NCBI RefSeq assembly: GCF_016107395.1
Contig: NZ_JAAIKO010000014.1
Coordinates: 1-64,000, forward strand
Source of the DNA: Streptomyces fildesensis
GTDB taxonomy: Bacteria; Actinomycetota; Actinomycetes; Streptomycetales; Streptomycetaceae
DNA length: 64,000 nucleotides
Direction: 5' to 3'
Shown here: positions 50,050 through 57,717 of the stretch, piece by piece
How the letters are laid out: each line of letters starts with the position of its first letter
Numbering within the stretch: position 1 is the first letter of the stretch
The notes under the pieces: generated by a model
What the model saw: only the letters and a program-made list of their open reading frames with translations
Database searches by the model: none
What the model was told of the DNA's origin: nothing
Translations under genes and position numbers: made by a program

Positions 50050-50240
50050 CCGAGCGCGCCGCGCCGTTCTACTGCCCGTACTGCGGGGACGAGGATCTGC
50101 GCCCGTCCGAGGAGAAGGTTCCGCACGGATCGGGAGCCGCGTGGGAATGCCGGGCGTGCAACCGGGCCTTCCAGTTGAAGTTCCTCGGTCTGCTGACCGA
50201 GGGACTCCGGAAGAACCCCCCGACTGGAGGCGAGTCGTGA
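50046..50240 (+). CDS. small zinc-ribbon protein of the sulfur operon
   Basis: A 64-residue protein with CPYCG and CRAC pairs, an intact four-cysteine zinc-ribbon or rubredoxin-like site, followed by a hydrophobic FQLKFLGLL stretch. The start overlaps the sulfite reductase stop and the end overlaps the cysH start, so all three are translated together. A small gene at this place is typical of Streptomyces sulfur operons. It may deliver electrons to, or assist, sulfite or APS reductase; this is inference. Confidence 0.85.
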   Translation: MTERAAPFYCPYCGDEDLRPSEEKVPHGSGAAWECRACNRAFQLKFLGLLTEGLRKNPPTGGES

Positions 50241-50941
50241 CCACCGCACAGCACACCGCCGAGGACCTGCGCAGTCTGGCCGAACAGGCCGGCCGCGACC
50301 TGGAGGACGCGGCCCCGCTGGACATCCTGCGCTGGGCCGCCGAGACGTTCGGCCCGCGCTTCTGCGTCACGTCCTCGATGGAGGACGCCGTCGTGGCGCA
50401 CCTCGCGTCCCGCGCCTTCCCGGGCGTGGACGTGGTCTTCCTCGACACCGGCTACCACTTCCCCGAGACCATCGGCACCCGTGACGCGGTCGGCGCGGTG
50501 ATGGACGTCAACCTCATCACGCTGACCCCGGTGCAGACCGTCGCAGAACAGGACGCCGAGTACGGGCCGAAGCTGCACGACCGCGACCCGGACCTGTGCT
50601 GCGCGCTGCGCAAGGTCAAGCCGCTGGAGCAGGGCCTGACCGGGTACGACGCCTGGGCCACCGGGCTGCGCCGCGACGAGTCCCCGACCCGCGCCAACAC
50701 GCCGGTCGTCGGCTGGGACGAGAAGCGCCGCAAGGTGAAGATCTCCCCGATCGCCCGCTGGACGCAGGCGGACGTGGACGCGTACGTCGCCGAGCACGGG
50801 GTGCTGACCAACCCGCTGCTGATGGACGGCTACGCGTCCGTCGGCTGCGAGCCGTGCACCCGCCGGGTGCTGGAGGGCGAGGACGCCCGCGCCGGCCGCT
50901 GGGCCGGGCGCGGCAAGACCGAGTGCGGACTGCACGGCTGA
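50237..50941 (+). CDS. cysH: APS reductase (phosphoadenylyl/adenylyl-sulfate reductase)
   Basis: A 234-residue thioredoxin-dependent reductase forming sulfite and AMP. It carries the [4Fe-4S] ligands C121-C122 (DLCCALRKV) and C204/C207 (GCEPCTR), found in enzymes that use APS, and lacking in PAPS-specific E. coli CysH. The C-terminal catalytic cysteine is C230 in [16 protein letters not shown] is the PP-loop-associated strand. GTG start overlaps the preceding stop (GTGA). Confidence 0.93.
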   Translation: MTTAQHTAEDLRSLAEQAGRDLEDAAPLDILRWAAETFGPRFCVTSSMEDAVVAHLASRAFPGVDVVFLDTGYHFPETIGTRDAVGAVMDVNLITLTPVQTVAEQDAEYGPKLHDRDPDLCCALRKVKPLEQGLTGYDAWATGLRRDESPTRANTPVVGWDEKRRKVKISPIARWTQADVDAYVAEHGVLTNPLLMDGYASVGCEPCTRRVLEGEDARAGRWAGRGKTECGLHG

Positions 50942-50970
50942 TGACCACTCAGATATCCCAGGAGCGAACG

Positions 50971-51531
50971 ATGAGCGTGCCGGCGAGCCCGCGGCAGGCG
51001 GGTGCCACGGTGTGGCTGACCGGTCTGCCGAGCGCGGGCAAGACCACGGTCGCCTTCGCGCTGGCGGACCGGCTGCGCGAGGCCGGCCACCGGGTGGAGG
51101 TGCTGGACGGCGACGAGATCCGCGAGTTCCTCTCCGCCGGACTCGGGTTCACCCGTGAGGACCGGCACACCAACGTGCAGCGGATCGGCTTCGTCGCCGA
51201 ACTGCTGGCCTCCAACGGCGTCAAGGTCCTCGTCCCCGTGATCGCCCCCTACGCGGACAGCCGCGAGGCGGTCCGCGGGCGCCACCGGAAGCAGGGCACC
51301 CCGTACTTGGAGGTGCATGTGGCCACCCCGGTCGAGGTGTGCTCCGAGCGCGATGTGAAGGGCCTCTACGCCAAGCAGGCCGCGGGTGAGATCTCCGGTC
51401 TCACCGGGGTCGACGACCCGTACGAGGCGCCCGAGGCACCGGACCTGCGCCTCGAGACCCACGGGCGCACCGTCGAGGACTCCGCCGCGGCGCTGGAAGC
51501 GCTGCTCGTCGAGAGGGGACTGGCACTGTGA
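50971..51531 (+). CDS. cysC: adenylyl-sulfate (APS) kinase
   Basis: A 186-residue kinase converting APS to PAPS. The P-loop GLPSAGKTT is near the N-terminus, and [33 protein letters not shown] and a [12 protein letters not shown] segment are conserved. ATG at 50971 is preferred because AGGAG lies 6 bases upstream; ATG at 50941, which overlaps the cysH stop, would add ten residues. The C-terminal stop overlaps the cysD start. PAPS may feed sulfotransferases, since the operon's reductase uses APS directly. Confidence 0.92.
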   Translation: MSVPASPRQAGATVWLTGLPSAGKTTVAFALADRLREAGHRVEVLDGDEIREFLSAGLGFTREDRHTNVQRIGFVAELLASNGVKVLVPVIAPYADSREAVRGRHRKQGTPYLEVHVATPVEVCSERDVKGLYAKQAAGEISGLTGVDDPYEAPEAPDLRLETHGRTVEDSAAALEALLVERGLAL

Positions 51532-52454
51532 CCACCGTCGCCGCACCCAATGATTCCGCGTACGCGCTCAGCCACCTGGACGCCCTCGAGTCCGAGGCCG
51601 TGCACATCTTCCGCGAGGTCGCGGGCGAGTTCGAGCGGCCGGTGATCCTCTTCTCCGGCGGCAAGGACTCCATCGTCATGCTGCACCTGGCGCTGAAGGC
51701 GTTCGCGCCCGCCGCGGTGCCGTTCTCGCTGCTGCACGTGGACACCGGCCACAACTTCCCCGAGGTGCTGGAGTACCGGGACCGTACGGTCGCCGAGCAC
51801 GGACTGCGCCTGCACGTGGCGCGGGTGCAGGACTACATCGACGACGGCCGGCTGCGCGAGCGCCCCGACGGGACCCGCAACCCGCTGCAGACGGTGCCGC
51901 TGCTCGACGCGATCGGCGAGGGCACGTACGACGCCGTCTTCGGCGGCGGCCGCCGCGACGAGGAGAAGGCCCGCGCCAAGGAGCGCGTCTTCTCCCTGCG
52001 CGACGAGTTCGGCGCCTGGGACCCGCGCCGCCAGCGCCCCGAGCTGTGGCAGCTCTACAACGGCAAGCACGCGGCCGGCGAGCACGTCCGGGTGTTCCCG
52101 CTGTCCAACTGGACCGAGCTGGACGTGTGGCAGTACATCGCCCGCGAGGGCATCGAGCTGCCGCAGATCTACTACGCGCACGAGCGGGACGTCTTCGCCC
52201 GCAGCGGCATGTGGCTGACGGCGGGCGAGTGGGGCGGCCCGAAGTCCGGGGAGACCGTCGAGAAGCGGCTGATCCGCTACCGAACCGTCGGTGACATGTC
52301 CTGCACCGGCGCGGTGGACTCCGACGCCTTCACCATCGACCAGGTCATCGTGGAGATCGCCGCGTCCCGGCTCACCGAGCGGGGCGCGACCCGCGCCGAC
52401 GACAAGATGTCCGAGGCCGCGATGGAAGACCGCAAGCGCGAGGGGTACTTCTAA
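51528..52454 (+). CDS. cysD: sulfate adenylyltransferase subunit 2
   Basis: A 308-residue PP-loop ATP pyrophosphatase subunit that adenylates sulfate to APS together with CysN. The PP-loop [12 protein letters not shown] is at ~43-54; [18 protein letters not shown] and the C-terminal [14 protein letters not shown] are family signatures. GTG at 51528 overlaps the cysC stop by 4 bp. The cysN start follows the stop directly. Confidence 0.95.
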   Translation: MTTVAAPNDSAYALSHLDALESEAVHIFREVAGEFERPVILFSGGKDSIVMLHLALKAFAPAAVPFSLLHVDTGHNFPEVLEYRDRTVAEHGLRLHVARVQDYIDDGRLRERPDGTRNPLQTVPLLDAIGEGTYDAVFGGGRRDEEKARAKERVFSLRDEFGAWDPRRQRPELWQLYNGKHAAGEHVRVFPLSNWTELDVWQYIAREGIELPQIYYAHERDVFARSGMWLTAGEWGGPKSGETVEKRLIRYRTVGDMSCTGAVDSDAFTIDQVIVEIAASRLTERGATRADDKMSEAAMEDRKREGYF

Positions 52455-53813
52455 ATGACCACCATCAGCGACGTCACCAGCGCCGAGCAGATCGCGGCCA
52501 CCTCGCAGCTGCGCTTCGCCACCGCCGGCTCCGTCGACGACGGCAAGTCCACCCTGGTGGGGCGGCTGCTGCACGACTCCAAGTCGGTCCTGACCGACCA
52601 GCTGGAGGCCGTCGAGCACGCCTCGCGCCGCCGCGGCCAGGAGGCGCCGGACCTGGCGCTGCTCACCGACGGCCTGCGGGCCGAGCGCGAGCAGGGCATC
52701 ACCATCGATGTGGCGTACCGGTACTTCGCCACACCGCGGCGCCGGTTCATCCTCGCCGACACGCCGGGCCATGTGCAGTACACCCGCAACATGGTCACCG
52801 GGGCCTCGACCGCGGAGCTGGCCGTGGTGCTCGTCGACGCCCGCAACGGCGTCGTGGAGCAGACCCGGCGCCATGCCGCGGTGGCCGCGCTGCTGCGCGT
52901 CCCGCACGTGGTGCTGGCCGTCAACAAGATGGACCTGGTGGAGTACGCGGAGCCCGTGTTCGCCGCCATCGCCGAGGAGTTCACGGCGTACGCGGCGTCG
53001 CTCGGCGTCCCGGACATCACCACGATCCCGATCTCGGCGCTCGCCGGGGACAACGTGGTGACGCCGTCCGCGAACATGGACTGGTACGGCGGCCCCACTG
53101 TCCTGGAGCACCTGGAAACGGTGCAGGTCGGCACCGACCTGACGGACGCGCCGGCGCGCTTCCCGGTCCAGTACGTGATCCGTCCGCAGACCACCGAGCA
53201 CCCGGACTACCGCGGCTACGCGGGCCGGATCGCCTCCGGCATCCTCCGGGTCGGTGACGAGGTGACGGTCCTGCCGTCCGGCGCGACCAGCACCATCACC
53301 GGCATCGACGCCCTCGGCGAGCCGGTCGACGTCGCCTGGGCGCCGCAGTCGGTGACCGTGCTGCTCGCCGACGACCTGGACATCTCGCGCGGCGACCTGA
53401 TCGCGCCGACCGCCTCGGCGCCGGCGACCACCCAGGACGTCGAGGCGACCGTCTGCCATCTGCACGAGCGGCCGCTGAAGGTCGGCTCGCGGGTGCTGCT
53501 CAAGCACGCGACGCGCACGGTGAAGGCCATCGTCAAGGCGCTGCCGTACCGCATCAATCTCACGGCCGGGCTCGCGCACGAGTCCGGGCCGGCGCAGCTG
53601 GACGTCAACGACATCGGCGCCGTCGTGCTGCGCACCGCCGAGCCGCTGCCGCTGGACGCCTACGCGGACTCGCGCCTGACGGGCTCCTTCCTGCTGATCG
53701 ACCCCGCGGACGGCACGACGCTGACCGCGGGCATGGCGGGCGAGGCGTTCGCCGAACCCGCGGCGGCCGGTGCGTCCGCCGTGGAGAAGGAACAAGAGGG
53801 GTGGGACTTCTGA
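52455..53813 (+). CDS. cysN: sulfate adenylyltransferase subunit 1 (GTPase)
   Basis: A 452-residue EF-Tu-like GTPase that drives APS formation. Motifs: GSVDDGKSTLVGRLLHDSK (G1), GITIDVAYRYF (G2), DTPGH (G3), NKMDLV (G4). The C-terminal beta domains follow. There is no fused CysC domain, consistent with the separate cysC gene two genes upstream. ATG begins directly after the cysD stop. Confidence 0.95.
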   Translation: MTTISDVTSAEQIAATSQLRFATAGSVDDGKSTLVGRLLHDSKSVLTDQLEAVEHASRRRGQEAPDLALLTDGLRAEREQGITIDVAYRYFATPRRRFILADTPGHVQYTRNMVTGASTAELAVVLVDARNGVVEQTRRHAAVAALLRVPHVVLAVNKMDLVEYAEPVFAAIAEEFTAYAASLGVPDITTIPISALAGDNVVTPSANMDWYGGPTVLEHLETVQVGTDLTDAPARFPVQYVIRPQTTEHPDYRGYAGRIASGILRVGDEVTVLPSGATSTITGIDALGEPVDVAWAPQSVTVLLADDLDISRGDLIAPTASAPATTQDVEATVCHLHERPLKVGSRVLLKHATRTVKAIVKALPYRINLTAGLAHESGPAQLDVNDIGAVVLRTAEPLPLDAYADSRLTGSFLLIDPADGTTLTAGMAGEAFAEPAAAGASAVEKEQEGWDF

Positions 53814-53914
53814 TGGTCAACGATGCCTATTCGGGCTTCGCGAAGGAGGGCGGCCGCGTCGGCGGCGGCCTCCTCGGCGCCGGCACGGGCGGGGTGGCGC
53901 GATGTGCGCTCTAA
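53813..53914 (+). CDS. 33-codon small ORF after cysN
   Basis: An ATG overlapping the cysN stop by one base opens a 33-residue frame (MVNDAYSGFAKEGGR then a glycine-rich stretch ending ARCAL). Its coupled position follows the overlapping pattern of this operon. The glycine-rich composition could equally reflect GC-rich spacer. No homologue is known to me. Confidence 0.35.
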   Translation: MVNDAYSGFAKEGGRVGGGLLGAGTGGVARCAL

Positions 53915-54024
53915 CCGCTGAACCCCGCAGCTGTAGGCGAGTACGCCCGTACCACCGAAGACCTGACGACTTTCCGGCAGCGCCCAGATAGGCGCGCTCC
54001 GGCTCTCCGAGAGGAACACCTCCC

Positions 54025-55149
54025 GTGTCTGCCGCAACCACCCGCAGCCTGAAGCGAACGATCGCCGCTGCCGCGACCCTCCCGCTCCTCTTCGGCGCTC
54101 TCGCCGCCTGCGGGTACGGCTCGAAGTCCGACGACACGAAGGACAGCAACGCTGCCCCGGTGGCCAGTTCGGGTGCGAAGAAGCTCTCCGCCGACGAAGT
54201 GAAGATCGGCTACTTCCCGAACCTCACCCACGCCACCGCGCTCGTCGGCCTCAACCAGGGCCTGTTCGCGAAGGAGCTGGGCGGCACCGCCATCAAGACC
54301 CAGACCTTCAACGCGGGCCCGTCCGAGATCGAGGCGCTGAACGCCGGCTCCATCGACATCGGCTGGATCGGCCCCTCGCCGTCCATCAACGGCTACACCA
54401 AGTCCAAGAGCACCAACCTGCGGATCATCTCCGGCTCCGCCTCGGGCGGCGTGAAGCTGGTCGTCAACCCCGCGAAGATCAAGACCCTGGACGACCTCAA
54501 GGGCAAGAAGATCGCGACCCCGCAGCTGGGCAACACCCAGGACGTGGCGTTCCTCAACTGGATCGCCGAAAAGGGCTGGAAGGTCGACGCGCAGAGCGGC
54601 AAGGGCGACGTCTCCGTCTTCCGCACCGACAACAAGGTCACGCCCGACGCCTACAAGTCCGGCTCCATCGACGGCGCGTGGGTGCCGGAGCCGACCGCGT
54701 CCAAGCTGGTCTCCGAGGGCGGCAAGGTGCTGCTCGACGAGCGCGACCTGTGGCCCGACAAGAAGTTCGTGATCACCAATGTGATCGTGTCGCAGAAGTT
54801 CCTGTCGGCGCACCCGGACGTCGTCGAGGCGGTGCTGCGCGGTTCGGTGAACACCAACGCGTGGATCACGGCCAACCCGGACAAGGCCAAGGCCGCCGCG
54901 AACGCCCAGCTCAAGAAGGACACCCAGAAGGCGCTGCCGGCCGAGATCCTCGACCCGGCGTGGGCGAGCATCCAGGTCCTCGACGACCCGCTCGCCAAGT
55001 CGCTGACGTCCGAGGCCGACCACGCCGTCAAGGCCGGTCTGCTGAAGAAGCCCGACCTCGCCGGGATCTACGACCTGACGCTGCTCAACAAGGTCCTCAC
55101 GGCCGCGGGCAAGCCCACGGTGGACGCGGCAGGGCTCGGCAAGCAGTAG
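54025..55149 (+). CDS. sulfonate/nitrate-type ABC transporter binding lipoprotein
   Basis: A 374-residue solute-binding protein (NMT1/SsuA-like). Lipoprotein signal with lipobox LAAC and C29. Mature core begins VKIGYFPNLTHATALVGLNQGLF, and GPSEIEALNAGSIDIGWIGPSPSINGY is the aliphatic-sulfonate/nitrate binder pattern. With the next two genes it forms a complete importer. Its place in the sulfate-activation operon suggests that it brings in a sulfur source, sulfate or a sulfonate; no SsuD monooxygenase is encoded here. GTG start. Confidence 0.9.
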   Translation: MSAATTRSLKRTIAAAATLPLLFGALAACGYGSKSDDTKDSNAAPVASSGAKKLSADEVKIGYFPNLTHATALVGLNQGLFAKELGGTAIKTQTFNAGPSEIEALNAGSIDIGWIGPSPSINGYTKSKSTNLRIISGSASGGVKLVVNPAKIKTLDDLKGKKIATPQLGNTQDVAFLNWIAEKGWKVDAQSGKGDVSVFRTDNKVTPDAYKSGSIDGAWVPEPTASKLVSEGGKVLLDERDLWPDKKFVITNVIVSQKFLSAHPDVVEAVLRGSVNTNAWITANPDKAKAAANAQLKKDTQKALPAEILDPAWASIQVLDDPLAKSLTSEADHAVKAGLLKKPDLAGIYDLTLLNKVLTAAGKPTVDAAGLGKQ

Positions 55150-55259
55150 CAGCACCGCGCCACGGAAACACCCGGAAGCAGCCGCTGTCCGGCCCGCAGG
55201 GGCCGGACACCGGCGGCCCGCAGCACGCACCGCCCGCCCACGTACCAGGAGGTGACCGG

Positions 55260-56069
55260 ATGGCCACGGCAGTCAGGACCACCGAGCAGCACAGCGCGGA
55301 CACCGCCGTCGCAGACGGCGCGCCCGCCGTTCGCATCGACCACGTCCACAAGGTCTTCGGCCGTCCGGGCTCCGCCCAGGCGGTGCTCGACGACATCACC
55401 CTCGACGTCCGTCCCGGTGAGTTCGTCTGTCTCCTGGGTGCCTCCGGCTGCGGCAAGTCGACCCTGCTCAACCTGGTCGCGGGCCTCGACCGGCCGACCG
55501 CCGGCACCATCACCGTGCCCGGCGGCGGCCGTCCGGCGCTGATGTTCCAGGAGCACGCGCTCTTCCCCTGGCTCACCGCCGGCAAGAACATCGAACTGGC
55601 GCTGCGGCTGCGCGGTGTGCCGCGCGCCGAGCGCCGCCCGGAGGCCGAGCGGCTGCTGAGCCTGGTGCGCCTCGACGGGTCCTACGGCAAGCGGGTCCAC
55701 GAGCTGTCCGGCGGTATGCGGCAGCGCGTCGCGCTCGCCCGTGCGCTGGCCCAGGACTCCAACGTGCTGCTGATGGACGAGCCGTTCGCGGCGCTGGACG
55801 CCATCACCCGGGACGTCCTGCACGGCGAGCTCACCCGCATCTGGGCCGAGACGGGCGTCTCCGTCCTCTTCGTCACCCACAACGTCCGCGAGGCCGTCCG
55901 GCTCGCGGAGCGGGTGGTGCTGCTGACGTCCCGGCCCGGCCGGGTCGCCCGCGAATGGGCCGTGGACATCCCGCAGCCGCGCCGTATCGAGGACGCCGCC
56001 GTCGCCGAGCTGTCCATCGAGATCACCGAAGAACTGCGTGGGGAGATCCGCCGACATGGCCAGCACTGA
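55260..56069 (+). CDS. ABC transporter ATPase (sulfonate/nitrate type)
   Basis: A 269-residue ATP-binding subunit. Walker A GASGCGKST, signature LSGGMRQRVALARAL, Walker B LLMDEPFAALD and the His switch FVTHNVREA are all intact. ATG at 55260 behind a strong AGGAGGTGA. The end overlaps the permease start by 14 bp. It powers the adjacent permease and is closest to SsuB/TauB. Confidence 0.93.
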   Translation: MATAVRTTEQHSADTAVADGAPAVRIDHVHKVFGRPGSAQAVLDDITLDVRPGEFVCLLGASGCGKSTLLNLVAGLDRPTAGTITVPGGGRPALMFQEHALFPWLTAGKNIELALRLRGVPRAERRPEAERLLSLVRLDGSYGKRVHELSGGMRQRVALARALAQDSNVLLMDEPFAALDAITRDVLHGELTRIWAETGVSVLFVTHNVREAVRLAERVVLLTSRPGRVAREWAVDIPQPRRIEDAAVAELSIEITEELRGEIRRHGQH

Positions 56070-56964
56070 GACCGTTCCGGCCGATAAGAAGGGCAGTGCG
56101 GGAGCCCAGGACCTCGCGGGTCTGGAGGCCGGGCTCGACGCCCTGGACGCGGTCCAGGTCCGGCGCACCCCGTTCACCCAGGTCCTGGTCAAGAAGGTCC
56201 TGCCGCCGGTCTCGGCGGTCCTCCTGGTGCTCGTGGTGTGGCAGCTCGCCGTCCTGGCCGGCTTCGCGCCGGAGACCAAGCTGCCCGCCCCGCGGGCGGT
56301 CGGCAGCAGCTTCATGACGCTGTGGAACGAGGGCCAGCTCCTCGACATCATCTGGACCAGTGTCGAGCGCGGGCTGCTGGGCTTCCTCGCCGCGGTCGCC
56401 ATCGGCACCCCGGTCGGCCTCGTCGTGGCCCGCGTCCCGTTCGTCCGGTCCGCGATCGGGCCGATCCTGTCGGGCCTGCAGTCGCTGCCGTCGGTGGCCT
56501 GGGTGCCCGCCGCGGTCATCTGGCTCGGCATCACCGACTCCGCGATGTACGCCGTCATCCTGCTCGGCGCGGTGCCCTCCATCGCCAACGGGCTGATCTC
56601 CGGCATCGACCAGGTGCCGCCGCTCTATCTGCGCGCCGGCCGCACGCTCGGCGCCAGCGGGGTGAGCGGTGCCCGGCACATCCTGCTGCCGGCCGCGCTG
56701 CCCGGCTACCTGGCAGGCCTCAAGCAGGGCTGGGCGTTCTCCTGGCGCTCCCTGATGGCCGCCGAGCTCATCGCCTCCTCCCCCGACCTCGGTACCGGCC
56801 TGGGGCGCTACCTGGAGAACATGCGCGAGGGGTCCGACATGCCGGGCATCTTCCTCGGCATCATCCTCATCCTCGTCGTCGGTATCGCCATCGACCTGCT
56901 GATCTTCAGCCCGCTGGAGCGCCGTGTGCTGCGCACCCGCGGCCTGGTGTCCCGGAGCCAGTAA
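56056..56964 (+). CDS. ABC transporter permease (sulfonate/nitrate type)
   Basis: A 302-residue membrane subunit. After a ~50-residue cytoplasmic N-terminus six helices are predicted. The ATPase-contact loop is YLRAGRTLGASGVSGARHILLPAALPGYLAGLKQG, the SsuC/TauC pattern. ATG at 56056 lies inside the ATPase gene's end; a GTG at 56038 is less likely. The stop overlaps the next start by one base. Confidence 0.92.
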   Translation: MASTETVPADKKGSAGAQDLAGLEAGLDALDAVQVRRTPFTQVLVKKVLPPVSAVLLVLVVWQLAVLAGFAPETKLPAPRAVGSSFMTLWNEGQLLDIIWTSVERGLLGFLAAVAIGTPVGLVVARVPFVRSAIGPILSGLQSLPSVAWVPAAVIWLGITDSAMYAVILLGAVPSIANGLISGIDQVPPLYLRAGRTLGASGVSGARHILLPAALPGYLAGLKQGWAFSWRSLMAAELIASSPDLGTGLGRYLENMREGSDMPGIFLGIILILVVGIAIDLLIFSPLERRVLRTRGLVSRSQ

Positions 56965-57713
56965 TGAACGGTCCTGTCCTCCTCGTCATCGCCCACGGCA
57001 GTCGCGATCCGCGCCATGCCGCGACCGTCCACGCGCTGACCGAGCAGGTACGGGCCGCCCGGCCGGGGCTCCGCGTCGTCACCGGATACCTCGACTTCTG
57101 CGCGCCGACCGTGGCGCAGGTCGTCGACCGCCTCGCGGCGGAAGGGGTCCGCGACATCGTCGCGCTGCCGCTGCTCCTCACCCGCGCCTTCCACGCGAAG
57201 GCCGACATCCCCGCCGTGCTGCGCGAGTCGACCGCCGCGCACCCCCGGCTGAGGGTCGCGGTGGCCGATGTCCTCGGCCCCTCGCCCCTGCTGACCGCAG
57301 CCCTGGAGCGGCGGCTGGCCGAGGCCGGGGTCACCCCCGGCGACCGCTCGACCGGGGTCGTCCTGGCCTCGGCGGGCTCCACCGACCCGGAGGCGATCGC
57401 AGTGATCGCTGAAATCGCGCGGGAGTGGCGGCACACCGGTTGGTGCGCCGTGCGGCCTGCGTTCGCCTCCGCATCCCTTCCCCGGACCGAGGACGCGGTC
57501 CGGCAACTGCGGGCCGAGGGCGTCCGCCGTATCGCCGTCGCCCCGTACGTCATCGCGCCGGGCTTCCTGCCCGACCGCATCGTCCGCGGTGCCCGCGAGT
57601 CCGGCGCCGACGCCCTCGCTCCTGTGCTGGGCGCGGCCCCGGAACTCGTCGAGCTGCTGCTGGAGCGTTATGCGGGGGCCCTTCTCCCCCGCCGGATCCT
57701 GCTCTCGGCCTGA
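56964..57713 (+). CDS. sirohydrochlorin chelatase (CbiX/SirB family)
   Basis: A 249-residue chelatase with two tandem CbiX-type halves. The first half contains VIAHGSRDP and LPLLLTRAFHAKADIP; these histidines are the metal/porphyrin ligands. The second half is more degenerate (RIAVAPYVIAPGFLPDRI). It likely inserts Fe2+ into sirohydrochlorin to make siroheme for the operon's sulfite reductase. It is the last gene of the sulfur operon, and its stop lies 4 bp from the convergent gene's stop. Confidence 0.9.
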   Translation: MNGPVLLVIAHGSRDPRHAATVHALTEQVRAARPGLRVVTGYLDFCAPTVAQVVDRLAAEGVRDIVALPLLLTRAFHAKADIPAVLRESTAAHPRLRVAVADVLGPSPLLTAALERRLAEAGVTPGDRSTGVVLASAGSTDPEAIAVIAEIAREWRHTGWCAVRPAFASASLPRTEDAVRQLRAEGVRRIAVAPYVIAPGFLPDRIVRGARESGADALAPVLGAAPELVELLLERYAGALLPRRILLSA

Positions 57714-57717
57714 CGCG

